A DNA stretch of 61,565 bases from Fimbriimonadaceae bacterium (GTDB taxonomy: Bacteria > Armatimonadota > Fimbriimonadia > Fimbriimonadales > Fimbriimonadaceae): positions 1 to 61,565 of the forward strand of contig JADLBH010000030.1 in the NCBI GenBank assembly GCA_020847855.1. The letters are read 5' to 3'. Positions 8,873 through 16,235 of this stretch are shown here, piece by piece. The notes beneath the pieces were generated by a model, which worked only from the letters and a program-made list of their open reading frames with translations, made no database searches and was not told where the DNA came from. Numbering within the stretch: the stretch's first letter is position 1; every line of letters starts with the position of its first letter. Position numbers and translations under genes: made by a program.

Positions 8873-9340
8873 TCACTCGATGATTCGCACCGCAATCTCT
8901 GGCGGTCCGTGACGCTCCAAATGCGCGAGCAGTCCCCCGAGCTCCCGAGGAACGAAGGCTTCCACCGACTCCTGGATTTCAGGCACCGACCACCATCGAA
9001 AGCGGAGAAGCCGGCTCAGCTCCTCTGCTTCGAGTCCCCCTGCATCGGGTGTGAAGTGCTCACATCGCACGAGAAAGAACCGCTCTTCCTCGATAAGGGG
9101 CCCTTCTGCCCTCGCCACGGTTCCTTGTCGAATCCACAGGAGCGGGCCCACCTCGAAGTCCTCGCGCCCGGTCTCTTCTCGTAGCTCGCGACTGAGTGCC
9201 GTAAGGGCGTCCTCACCGGGCTCGATACGTCCCCCAGGCATGATCCACAGATTCCTGGATCCCCCCACCATCTCCATGAGGAGAACTTGTCGGTCTGGCG
9301 TTAGCATCAGCCCGCGTGCGCAGAACTGCATGGAGGTCAT
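8873..9340 (-). CDS. NUDIX hydrolase
   Basis: The 155-aa protein carries a complete NUDIX box, starting GGRIEPGED near residue 40 and ending REETG, fitting G-x5-E-x7-REUxEExGU. NUDIX enzymes hydrolyse nucleoside diphosphates linked to another moiety; this substrate is unknown. I chose the ATG at 9340 rather than an upstream extension because the extension has no conserved sequence, and a TAGCGT hexamer lies 4 nt before this ATG. A second NUDIX gene occurs at 59944-60432. Confidence 0.8.
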   Translation of the reverse strand: MTSMQFCARGLMLTPDRQVLLMEMVGGSRNLWIMPGGRIEPGEDALTALSRELREETGREDFEVGPLLWIRQGTVARAEGPLIEEERFFLVRCEHFTPDAGGLEAEELSRLLRFRWWSVPEIQESVEAFVPRELGGLLAHLERHGPPEIAVRIIE

Positions 9341-9681
9341 TGTAACGCTACAGATTCCGCTTGAGCGATGACGAGGCTGCACCCTTGTTGTCGGGGCGTG
9401 GTTGCCTTCATGCCTCTCGCTAGGTTTTGAGACCAGCACCCGCTCCGTTCTCAATGGCACGCCAGTCAGTAGCCGTGGATTGAAGACCCAGTGGGCGACA
9501 AGGATTCTTAGAGATCGCATGCCGACACGGTGCCAGATTGCGTTCGGTAACGATGAAGACCGAGCAGTGCCTCATCTGTAGCTACCGCTGGGATTGCCTA
9601 AGGCGATCGTTATGGGCTAGGGCCACGAAGGATCGTTCAATATTGGCCGCAGTCACGCCGGTCGTGGAGTGTCGCCGGAGG
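9341..9681. other. 341-bp gap without a recognised gene
   Basis: No open frame here has a recognisable domain or a convincing start. The stretch holds the promoter of the NUDIX gene on its left and the region downstream of the tyrosine phenol-lyase stop on its right. I see no hairpin terminator or repeat. Confidence 0.5.
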
Positions 9682-11064
9682 CTACCGCGGGCGGAACCTG
9701 GCACGGAAGAAGCGGAGGTACTTAGGCTCGAAGGTAATCTTGAGGCCCGTCGTCTTTCGTCTCTCGGCATACGTCTCCCCGACGGCTTCGGCAGTGACGT
9801 CCATGTGGGCCTGTGTGTACACGCGCCGGGGAAGGGTCAGGCGCGTCAGCTCTAACGCAGGCCGGTTGTGGTCTCCGGTTTCCGCGTTTCTTCCTGCGCT
9901 GACGATCCCACGCTCCATCGCACGAATCCCGCTCTGAAGATAGAGGTTCGCAGCCAGGGTTTGGGCCGGAAAAGCGTCCTGGGGAAGGTGATCATAGAAA
10001 CTGCGGGCGTTCAGGAAGACCGCGTGGCCGCCGATCGGCACCACGACCGGGATCTTCCGCTTGAGTAGGGTCTCTCCCAGGTATTCGACCTGCCCGATCC
10101 TCGCGCGGATATGGTCGTCCGACATGCTCTCGGCGATGCCACGGGCCATGGCTTCGAGGTCGCGACCCGCGAGCCCTCCGTATGTGTGCAATCCCTCGTA
10201 CACGATCACCAGATTGCACGCTTCCTCGTACAGACGCTTGTCGTTTGTGGCGAGGAAGCCCCCGATGTTGACCAGCGAGTCCTTCTTTCCGCTCATCGTG
10301 CATCCGTCGGCCAGGGCGCAGATCTCGCGGACGATCTCAGCGACTGTCCAGTTCGAGTAGCCCTCCTCCTGGCGCTGGATGAAGTATGCGTTCTCCAGGA
10401 GCCGAGTCGCGTCCAGGTAGATCGGAATCCCATACTTGGATGTCAAGCTGCGAACCTGCCGCAGGTTTTCCATCGAGAACGGCTGGCCTCCCGCCATGTT
10501 CACGGTCCCAGCAATGCTTACGTAGGGAACCCGATCGGCTCCGACGCTCCGGATGAGGTCATCCAGCCTCTGCAGATCAACGTTGCCTTTGAAGGGGTGG
10601 GTCGAGTGAGGATCGTGTGCCTCGGCGATGATCACGTCCGCGAACGCGCCGCCCGCCAGTTCCTGGTGGAGGCGGGTGGTCGTAAAGTACATGTTGCCGG
10701 GAACGGTGTCGCCGGGCTTGATGAGCGATCGGCTGAGCAGGTGCTCGGCTCCCCGCCCTTGGTGGGTGGGCACCACGTGACGGAACCCGTAGTACTTTCG
10801 GACAGCGTTCACCAGGTGCTCGAAGTTTCGGCTGCCGGCGTAGGCTTCGTCGCCGAGCATCATCGCTGCCCACATCGAATCGCTCATGGCCGAAGTTCCG
10901 GAGTCGGTCAGAAGGTCTATGTAGACGTGCTTCGAGGGCACAAGAAACGTGTTGTAGCCCGCCAACCTGAGCACCCGCTCTCGCTCCTCGCGCGTGGACA
11001 TGGTCAGCGGCTCGACGGACTTGATCTTGAAGGGTTCTGCCCAGGATTGTTTGACGACGGACAT
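9682..11064 (-). CDS. tpl: tyrosine phenol-lyase (beta-tyrosinase)
   Basis: The 460-aa PLP enzyme belongs to the beta-eliminating lyase family shared by tyrosine phenol-lyase and tryptophanase. The PLP lysine is in TMSGKKDSLVN. Two diagnostic sites point to the phenol-lyase: YFTTTR near residues 126-131 (tryptophanases have FDTT) and RAMERGIVSAGRN, which keeps the substrate-phenol Arg (tryptophanases have VEIGS). The reaction splits L-tyrosine into phenol, pyruvate and ammonia. The ATG at 11064 is preferred because the 60 nt upstream in frame contain the operator at 11111 and a -10 at 11083-11088; the transcript should start near 11076. It stands alone in its transcription unit. Confidence 0.85.
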   Translation of the reverse strand: MSVVKQSWAEPFKIKSVEPLTMSTREERERVLRLAGYNTFLVPSKHVYIDLLTDSGTSAMSDSMWAAMMLGDEAYAGSRNFEHLVNAVRKYYGFRHVVPTHQGRGAEHLLSRSLIKPGDTVPGNMYFTTTRLHQELAGGAFADVIIAEAHDPHSTHPFKGNVDLQRLDDLIRSVGADRVPYVSIAGTVNMAGGQPFSMENLRQVRSLTSKYGIPIYLDATRLLENAYFIQRQEEGYSNWTVAEIVREICALADGCTMSGKKDSLVNIGGFLATNDKRLYEEACNLVIVYEGLHTYGGLAGRDLEAMARGIAESMSDDHIRARIGQVEYLGETLLKRKIPVVVPIGGHAVFLNARSFYDHLPQDAFPAQTLAANLYLQSGIRAMERGIVSAGRNAETGDHNRPALELTRLTLPRRVYTQAHMDVTAEAVGETYAERRKTTGLKITFEPKYLRFFRARFRPR

Positions 11065-11110
11065 GGCTGTGGGACGACTGTGAGTATCCGTTCCGTCGCG
11101 CCCTCGCTCC

Positions 11111-11124
11111 ATGACCTGCGTCAT
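11111..11124 (-). promoter_or_regulatory. ATGAC-N4-GTCAT operator of tyrosine phenol-lyase
   Basis: A perfect palindrome, ATGAC-CTGC-GTCAT on the plus strand. On the minus strand a GATACT -10 hexamer (11083-11088) follows after 22 nt, giving a start near 11076, so the operator centre (11117.5) lies at -41.5. The same 14-mer in reverse orientation occurs before the NarH-like gene. Confidence 0.65.
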
Positions 11125-11403
11125 AGGCCCGTTGTGCGGAAGGAGTGTCAGTAGGTCTTCAGGCTGGACTGATCGTGCGCGCTTCGCCTTGATAGCTTGC
11201 GTCGCTCGTGCTTTGGAGCTCGGTGTGGGCCCTGCGGACGGTCAGTCACCTAGCTTTCGCCCGCCCCGGCCTATCCAGCTCATGCATCAAGGACCGCGCC
11301 GTAGCCGCTCTAGGAAGTGGTTTGCTTGCGCCGCCTCCCGCTTGATCCGTAAGGATCTTGAAGGGTAGCCGCCGGTTGATGGCCCAGGGGTCATAAGGGT
11401 TCC

Positions 11404-12477
11404 CTATTCAGCGTTCGACCTTGCGCGGATGGAGCCGACTATCGAGACCACCATGCCCGTGAAAACGAGGGTCCATGCCGCGAGTGCGATGTACACAAAA
11501 GTCTGTGGAATCGGGGCGAGGAACGGCAGATCCATGGCTTGGGCCATCTGGTGGGTGGCGACCGTATACATCCCGAGCGGAAAGACGGCGCCCCAATAGA
11601 GGGGATCATAGCGAAAGGGAAACCGCTTGAACACGTAGCGCCACATCGCTAGGATGAAGAGCATGGGAATCCACCATGTCCCCGTCGCCCAATAGAAGAC
11701 CGTGAACCCTTTGATGAAGGATAGCAAAGATAGCAAGTAGGGAGCATCGCCGGAGTTCGAGATCAGCACCGCGCCCGCAAGCGTCGAGATCGCCATCGCG
11801 CCCATATTGATCCAGTAAGGCGGAGAGAGGTCTCCCGGCGAAAACTTGAAAAATGTGTAGCGATAGAAGATGAGCGACATCATCCATATGTAGAGCATCC
11901 CGCCGCACAGCCACATGGAGAGCGCGAGGAAATTGAACTCTAGTCGGAAAGGCTGGCCGTAGTGAGGGGCGAGAAGGGAGCTCAAGACCGCGACGGACTG
12001 CGTCGCCACCACCGCCAGGAGCCATGCGCCGGTGATGCCCTGGTCGAGCGTCGGCTTTTCCTCCTTGATCGTTAGGGCGGTGAAGATGGCATAGGTGAGC
12101 ACCGCCCAAAGCACGATGCCCAAGATCAGAAGCGCCAGGCCTACAGTGTGGTTGTTCGCAATGCGGACGAACTGGCTGCCCAACACACAGCATCCGGCCA
12201 CCGAGGTGAAGAAACCAGGGCTTCGCTTGTGGTCGAAAAGGTCGGCGAGGACGCTTCGCGGAAACCAGACCAACCGGAGGAGGTTCAAGACGGAAAGGAT
12301 GGAAAAAGCGGCAATGTTGAACCCAAAGAGCCCCCAGGCAAGGGCCGAAACCCCGAACAGGTGCATCGCGATGGACACGATGCCCGTGGCCATGACGAGC
12401 GCGAAATAGGGCGGCGGGAGGTTTTTGACCCCGGTGCGGAGGGCCCCTTCCCTCGCCTGAATTGGTTCTACATCCAT
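11404..12477 (-). CDS. TDT-family transporter (TehA/Mae1-like, SLAC1 fold)
   Basis: 357 aa with ten hydrophobic segments. The first segment PPPYFALVMATGIVSIA is typical of the tellurite-resistance/dicarboxylate transporter (TDT) family, which includes C4-dicarboxylate exporters, sulfite exporters and SLAC1-like anion channels. The substrate is uncertain. It diverges from the NarK-type transporter gene; about 200 bp between them hold a TATGAT hexamer 15 nt before this ATG and the nitrate-regulon operator on the other side. A role in anion movement linked to nitrate respiration is possible but only by position. Confidence 0.8.
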   Translation of the reverse strand: MDVEPIQAREGALRTGVKNLPPPYFALVMATGIVSIAMHLFGVSALAWGLFGFNIAAFSILSVLNLLRLVWFPRSVLADLFDHKRSPGFFTSVAGCCVLGSQFVRIANNHTVGLALLILGIVLWAVLTYAIFTALTIKEEKPTLDQGITGAWLLAVVATQSVAVLSSLLAPHYGQPFRLEFNFLALSMWLCGGMLYIWMMSLIFYRYTFFKFSPGDLSPPYWINMGAMAISTLAGAVLISNSGDAPYLLSLLSFIKGFTVFYWATGTWWIPMLFILAMWRYVFKRFPFRYDPLYWGAVFPLGMYTVATHQMAQAMDLPFLAPIPQTFVYIALAAWTLVFTGMVVSIVGSIRARSNAE

Positions 12478-12626
12478 AGCTTCAGGGGCAAGATCATAGC
12501 TTGGGGTGCTGGGCTTCGCACGGGAGCAGGTTGCCCGTGAGGGGTCTCATCGGCGGCATTCTATCCGATCGGAGTTCTCAAGTGAGCAGGGCAATGCCGA
12601 GGATCGTCCCTCCTGCGATCCAAGGT

Positions 12627-12640
12627 ATGACTTGAGTCAT
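12627..12640 (+). promoter_or_regulatory. ATGAC-N4-GTCAT operator of the NarK-type transporter
   Basis: A perfect palindrome, ATGAC-TTGA-GTCAT. A -10-like CATAAT follows at 12665-12670, predicting a transcript start near 12677, one base before the ATG at 12678. The operator centre is then at about -43.5, near the class II position. Confidence 0.65.
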
Positions 12641-12677
12641 AGTCGGCCACCACATGGTCGAGCCCATAATCACGACG

Positions 12678-14162
12678 ATGGGCGGTAGCGCGAGTCCCAA
12701 CCGAACCTTGCTGATGAACATCATCGCGTTCACCTCGTGTTTCGCGGTGTGGACGATGTACGGTGTCCTCATCACCTACCTGGTGGACAACAAGGTTCTC
12801 GTACTCGACAAGTCGCAGGTCGGACTGCTCATCGGTGTTCCCATCCTCACCGGCTCTATCATGAGATTGCCGATTGGGATCTTGACGGATCGGCTGGGGG
12901 GACGAACGGTCTTCCTTGCCGTGATGCTCTTTTCGGCCGCGGCCGTCTTGCTGACGAGTTTTGCCAACAGCTTCGCCACCTTCCTGCTAGGCGGACTCCT
13001 CTTCGGGATGTCGGGAACCTCGTTCTCGGCGGGAGTTGCTTACACCAGCCTCTACTTCCCCAAGGAGAAACAGGGCACGGCACTGGGCTTGTTTGGAATG
13101 GGCAACGTAGGGGCTGCCCTGACCACCCTCGGTGCGCCGGCCCTCCTTGACAAACTGACCAACGGTGGGCAGAACCTGGATGGCTGGCGGCAACTTCCCA
13201 TGATCTACGCGGGCATCCTCGTCGCGACCGCGGCCCTGTTCGCAATCTTCACAGAAAACAAGCGGTCCGAAGGCGCGGGAACGCGCACGTTGGCGAATAT
13301 GCTCAATCCTCTCCGAGACACCCGAGTTTGGCGCTTCGGCCTCTATTACTTCCTCCTCTTTGGCGGCTTCGTCGCTTTGGCCCAGTGGCTTGTCCCCTAT
13401 TACGTGAACGTGTACGGAATGTCCCTCGCGACGGCGGGCGTCTTGGCGTCGGCCTTTAGCCTGCCCTCGGCCATGACCAGGGCGATTGGAGGTTTCGTGG
13501 CCGACCGGTTTGGGGCTAGAACGACGCTCTATTGGGTCTTGAGCGGCTGCACCCTGCTGTTTCTCCTCCTGATGGCACCAAGGATGGACATCCGTTCGCC
13601 GGGAGAGGGCATCATGGCCGACCGAGCGGGCACGGTCACGGCGGTGGCCCAGGACGCGGTGACGATAGGTGAGCAGATCTATACGCTCAAAGTGCAAGCG
13701 CCGGACAAGACAGACCGAAATGAAGCCAACCTGATCCTGCCCACTTTTCAATCATGGCAGGAGCCCGCCGTGCAAGTGGGCCAGGAGGTCAAGAAGAAGG
13801 AGCTCGTTGCAAGGGGCGTTACCCACGTCTACTTTCAAGCCAATCAATGGGTCTTCACTGCGCTCGTGCTCTTGGCCGGTCTGCTGATGGGCGTTGGCAT
13901 GGCCGCCATCTTCAAGCACATTCCAAACTACTATCCCAACGATGTCGGGGCCGTCGGCGGCATCGTGGGGGTGGTAGGGGGGCTCGGAGGGTTCGTTTGC
14001 CCGATCATCTTCGGCTATCTGCTCAAGTCCGCTGGTCTTTGGACATCGTGCTGGTTCTTCTTTGCCATGCTAGCGCTCATTAGCGTTGTGTGGATGCATC
14101 TCGTCGTCCTCAAATTGGCGAAACACACGGATGTGGGTGATCAAGGCTACCAACCCCAGTAA
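12678..14162 (+). CDS. narK: nitrate/nitrite transporter, NarK type (NNP family, MFS)
   Basis: About 494 aa with 12 membrane segments. The NNP signatures are visible: an Arg in TM2 (IMRLPIGILTDRLGG), a glycine-rich TM5 stretch (GLFGMGNVGAALTT) and the C-terminal glycine-rich segment (GGIVGVVGGLGGFVCP). Nitrate-respiring bacteria use this family for nitrate uptake or nitrate/nitrite exchange. About 85 residues (13585-13840) inserted before the last membrane segments form a hydrophilic loop. ATG 12678 is chosen over 12654 because the upstream one lies between operator and -10 element. Expression is probably under the ATGAC-N4-GTCAT regulator. Confidence 0.87.
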   Translation: MGGSASPNRTLLMNIIAFTSCFAVWTMYGVLITYLVDNKVLVLDKSQVGLLIGVPILTGSIMRLPIGILTDRLGGRTVFLAVMLFSAAAVLLTSFANSFATFLLGGLLFGMSGTSFSAGVAYTSLYFPKEKQGTALGLFGMGNVGAALTTLGAPALLDKLTNGGQNLDGWRQLPMIYAGILVATAALFAIFTENKRSEGAGTRTLANMLNPLRDTRVWRFGLYYFLLFGGFVALAQWLVPYYVNVYGMSLATAGVLASAFSLPSAMTRAIGGFVADRFGARTTLYWVLSGCTLLFLLLMAPRMDIRSPGEGIMADRAGTVTAVAQDAVTIGEQIYTLKVQAPDKTDRNEANLILPTFQSWQEPAVQVGQEVKKKELVARGVTHVYFQANQWVFTALVLLAGLLMGVGMAAIFKHIPNYYPNDVGAVGGIVGVVGGLGGFVCPIIFGYLLKSAGLWTSCWFFFAMLALISVVWMHLVVLKLAKHTDVGDQGYQPQ

Positions 14163-14271
14163 GTCATAGCCGTGCAGCAAGGACGCAACTAACGATCAAC
14201 GCTTGAGTGCCAGATCGCTCTCCATCAGAGGACGGAAAACTGTCACACGAGGTGCACTCCAGCTCGAGGAC

Positions 14272-14568
14272 CTACCTGGTGCGTATCGGATGTGGGATGA
14301 ACTCCCCCTCCTCGTTTTGGTTCGTAAATGAGGAGGGGGGCAGGGGGGTGGAGACTCCCACCTTCGCCCAGTACATCGTGTTCAGCGGGAAGCCCTTGCG
14401 CGCGGTGTGGACCACCTCCTCGCGCTGCTTGTCCCTGTAGATGAACTCGCGCTGGTAGGCGGGGCGGATGTTGAGCTTGCCGAGGTAGCCGCGCACCCCC
14501 TCCTCCCCCGTGTCCGAGTAGCCGTCCACCAACTCGCGGACGGTCACGTTGCGCAGTTCAATCTTCAT
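14272..14568 (-). pseudogene. truncated DUF262 (GmrSD-type) gene, N-terminus only
   Basis: The first 70 codons match the start of DUF262 proteins, the nucleotide-binding half of GmrSD-type modification-dependent restriction enzymes: VTVRELVDGY, IRPAYQREFIY and GFPLNTMYW are characteristic. The family normally continues with a catalytic DGQQR motif and several hundred residues. Here the frame runs instead into the palindromic element at 14304-14340 and ends after 98 codons, so the gene is truncated. The ATG at 14568 is 6 nt after the stop of the PD-(D/E)XK-like gene, so they were one operon. Confidence 0.65.
14304..14340. repeat. G/C-rich palindromic element at the truncation point
   Basis: A 10-bp perfect inverted repeat, CCCCCTCCTC (14304-14313) and GAGGAGGGGG (14330-14339), around a 16-nt loop containing TTCGTAAAT. 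A further C/G-rich pair (CAGGGGGG and flanking CCACC) follows. It sits exactly where the DUF262 frame loses similarity. It may be a mobile REP/MITE-like unit, or act as a hairpin downstream of narK. Only one copy is seen in this window. Confidence 0.5.
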
Positions 14569-14574
14569 GTCTGC

Positions 14575-14955
14575 TCAAAAGGGCACCACCCGGTGCCCAG
14601 CCTCGTCCAGGAAGAGGAACTCGAGCGGCGCCGTCAGCGGCCCGACCCGCTTCAAATAGCGTTGCGCCACTTCGATGTCCCTTCCAAAGACCATGAACCG
14701 CCGCGATGCTTCCACCTTTTGCAAGAGCCAGATGCACTCCGCGATCGCTTGCCACTTCGCGGCGGGAACAGAGATGTTCTTGAGCCACTTGCAATCGCCG
14801 ACGATGCTCCCGTCCTCGCTCACCAAGTCGAACTTCCACGGCACTGTTCCGCCCACAAGGACCGACCGCTCCTTGAGCTCCGTCCCCCAGAGTTCCGAGA
14901 AGTAATCCCGGGCGCAGCCCTCGAAGGACTTCCAATCGCAGGCGACCCAGGTCAC
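14575..14955 (-). CDS. PD-(D/E)XK nuclease-like protein
   Basis: The 126-aa protein has the arrangement WKFDLVSEDGSIVGDCKW near residues 49-66, i.e. Asp, about 10 residues, then Asp-Cys-Lys, which fits the core of PD-(D/E)XK nucleases. The preceding strand/helix and following AECIWLLQK helix agree. Which DNA or RNA it would cut is unknown. I chose the GTG at 14955 because it overlaps the zinc-ribbon stop by 4 nt (GTGA), as at other junctions here; an ATG at 14985 is possible. It precedes the truncated DUF262 gene. Confidence 0.6.
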   Translation of the reverse strand: MTWVACDWKSFEGCARDYFSELWGTELKERSVLVGGTVPWKFDLVSEDGSIVGDCKWLKNISVPAAKWQAIAECIWLLQKVEASRRFMVFGRDIEVAQRYLKRVGPLTAPLEFLFLDEAGHRVVPF

Positions 14956-15107
14956 TTCGCTTTCGGCTTCCCGCAGACAATGCACCGGCCCGTGTTGTGG
15001 GCGAAGTTGCCATGCTCGCCTTCACAGAAGCCGCGGTCGCACTTCGAGCAGTACCGTCGTGTTTGCCGCCGCCGCTGAAACGCGTCGCGGCATATCCAGC
15101 AGTCCAC
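14952..15107 (-). CDS. small cysteine-rich zinc-ribbon-like protein
   Basis: A 51-codon frame with cysteine pairs CWIC, CSKC and CIVC plus a lone CEGEH, so it could hold two zinc sites. I do not recognise the family. The frame is open upstream as far as the TAG that ends the next gene (15177-15179) and contains no ATG, so the GTG at 15107 is a guess; CTG or ATT further up are alternatives. Its TGA overlaps the GTG of the nuclease-like gene by 4 nt, which supports it being a real gene in that operon. Confidence 0.45.
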   Translation of the reverse strand: MDCWICRDAFQRRRQTRRYCSKCDRGFCEGEHGNFAHNTGRCIVCGKPKAK

Positions 15108-15176
15108 CCACTCGCCCTTCTCAATCAGTGCCTTTGCGTTTTCGTCGTTGTCGCTCGTCTCTTCTAACCCCCCATC

Positions 15177-15863
15177 CTAGCTGTGCGCGATCACCGTCAG
15201 CGTCGAGGACCAGTCCGTCGTCACCGCGTCGTTGTCCACATACGCCGCCTGGTAGCGCCGCTCCTCCGGCGGCCCGGAGGCAAGAGGCGGGCGGTTGTCC
15301 ACGAAGGGCGGGTTCATGTCCGTGCCCAGGTCGGTCCAGGTCGTCTCCGCCCCGCGCTGCGAGCGCACCCGCAGCCCGTCGTGCCCTTGCCGCGGCCAAT
15401 CCACCTGCACGTTGTAGCCCGGCAGCGCGGTCCCGGTCAGCGCGGGCGGGGTCGTCCCCGGCGCGCTCGTCGTGCCCACGATCCCCAGGTCCTGCCCGAT
15501 CGCCGGCGTATAGCCGGGGTCCGATTTGATCCGGTTCGCGATCTGCCGGTACCAGGCGATCAGCCCCATGATCGAGCCCAGGCCGAAGGCGGGGTAGGCG
15601 GTGGCGGTCGGCGGGGTCGGGAGCGCGGTCCCCAGGGGCGCGTAGAGCACGATGTCCTTCACCTGGGTGTACTCCTGGGCGTCCTCGCGGATGTTGTTCA
15701 CCGTGTTCACCGCGTTGGCCAGGTTGGTCGAGTTCGTGTTCGCCTGGGTCACGTCGGCGGCGACGATGGTGGTGAGGGCGGGCTCGTGGACGGCGAGCTT
15801 GACCGCGAAGTTCTGGGCGAACGAGATCAACTGCGTCTCGGTGAGGTCGAGAAAATCAGCCAT
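15177..15863 (-). CDS. protein of unknown function with helical N-terminus and Fn3-like C-terminus
   Basis: 228 aa, no signal peptide. Residues 1-125 are helical and Asn/Ala/Thr-rich; residues 130-228 look like a fibronectin-III-type beta domain (NVQVDWPRQGHDGLRVRSQ, then ERRYQAAYVDNDAV and the end SSTLTVIA). A proline/threonine-rich linker (TSAPGTTPPALTG) joins them. I recall unannotated bacterial proteins with this architecture but no function. Its entire upstream region is the 21-bp satellite at 15868-16224. The next gene downstream is the zinc-ribbon frame, which continues in the same reading frame after this gene's TAG. Confidence 0.65.
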   Translation of the reverse strand: MADFLDLTETQLISFAQNFAVKLAVHEPALTTIVAADVTQANTNSTNLANAVNTVNNIREDAQEYTQVKDIVLYAPLGTALPTPPTATAYPAFGLGSIMGLIAWYRQIANRIKSDPGYTPAIGQDLGIVGTTSAPGTTPPALTGTALPGYNVQVDWPRQGHDGLRVRSQRGAETTWTDLGTDMNPPFVDNRPPLASGPPEERRYQAAYVDNDAVTTDWSSTLTVIAHS

Positions 15864-15867
15864 GGTG

Positions 15868-16224
15868 TTGTGTTTGTACCCCTTCTCCCTCTATTCGCGG
15901 AGCGCGCGCCCGTATTCCTGCCCGTTCCCCTTGTATTCTTGAGCCGCCCCCTTGTGATTTTGCGTCCCACCCTCGTAGGCGCGTCGCAAAAACATGGGGG
16001 TACGCGGCTCCCCCTTGTGTTTTTGCGGCTCACCCTCGTGTTTTTGTCGCTCAACCCTAGGGGTACGCGGCGCCCCCTTGTGTTTTTGTCGCTCACCCTT
16101 GTGTTTTTGTGGCTCACCCCTGTATGCGCGCGGCTCCCCCCTGGGGGTGGACGGCGCGCCTACGGGGGTGCGGGGCGCGCGGACGGGGGTTTTGAGTCTG
16201 GGGAGGGGGCTTTGAGCCTGGCGC
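15868..16224. repeat. tandem array of about 17 degenerate 21-bp units
   Basis: From 15868 to 16224 the sequence divides into 21-bp units without a single indel. Two types are interspersed: a T-tract type (TTGTGTTTTTGTCGCTCACC plus C) and a GC-rich type (starting CTAGGGGTACGCGG). The most regular units are 15994-16140. 21 bp equals two DNA turns, so the T5 tracts face the same side. It fills the whole interval between the methylase stop and the start of the gene at 15863. Because 21 bp is 7 codons, several frames stay open and give false heptad-repeat ORFs. It is not CRISPR: there are no unique spacers. Confidence 0.8.
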
Positions 16225-16235
16225 GGCCCCTCGCC

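Noticed and set aside
9682-11064. Tryptophanase (tnaA)
   Set aside because: The FDTT and VEIGS motifs of tryptophanases are replaced by FTTT and MERGI, as in tyrosine phenol-lyase.
11380-11403. Further copy of the nitrate operator (GGGGTCATAAG)
   Set aside because: Only the right half-site is present; the left arm does not match ATGAC at the required spacing.
15994-16215. 73-codon plus-strand ORF with heptad repeats (GVRGAP, CFCGSP)
   Set aside because: It arises from the 21-bp satellite; other frames are equally open and there is no ribosome site or promoter for it.
15868-16224. CRISPR array
   Set aside because: The units are contiguous 21-bp copies without unique spacers, and no cas gene is nearby.
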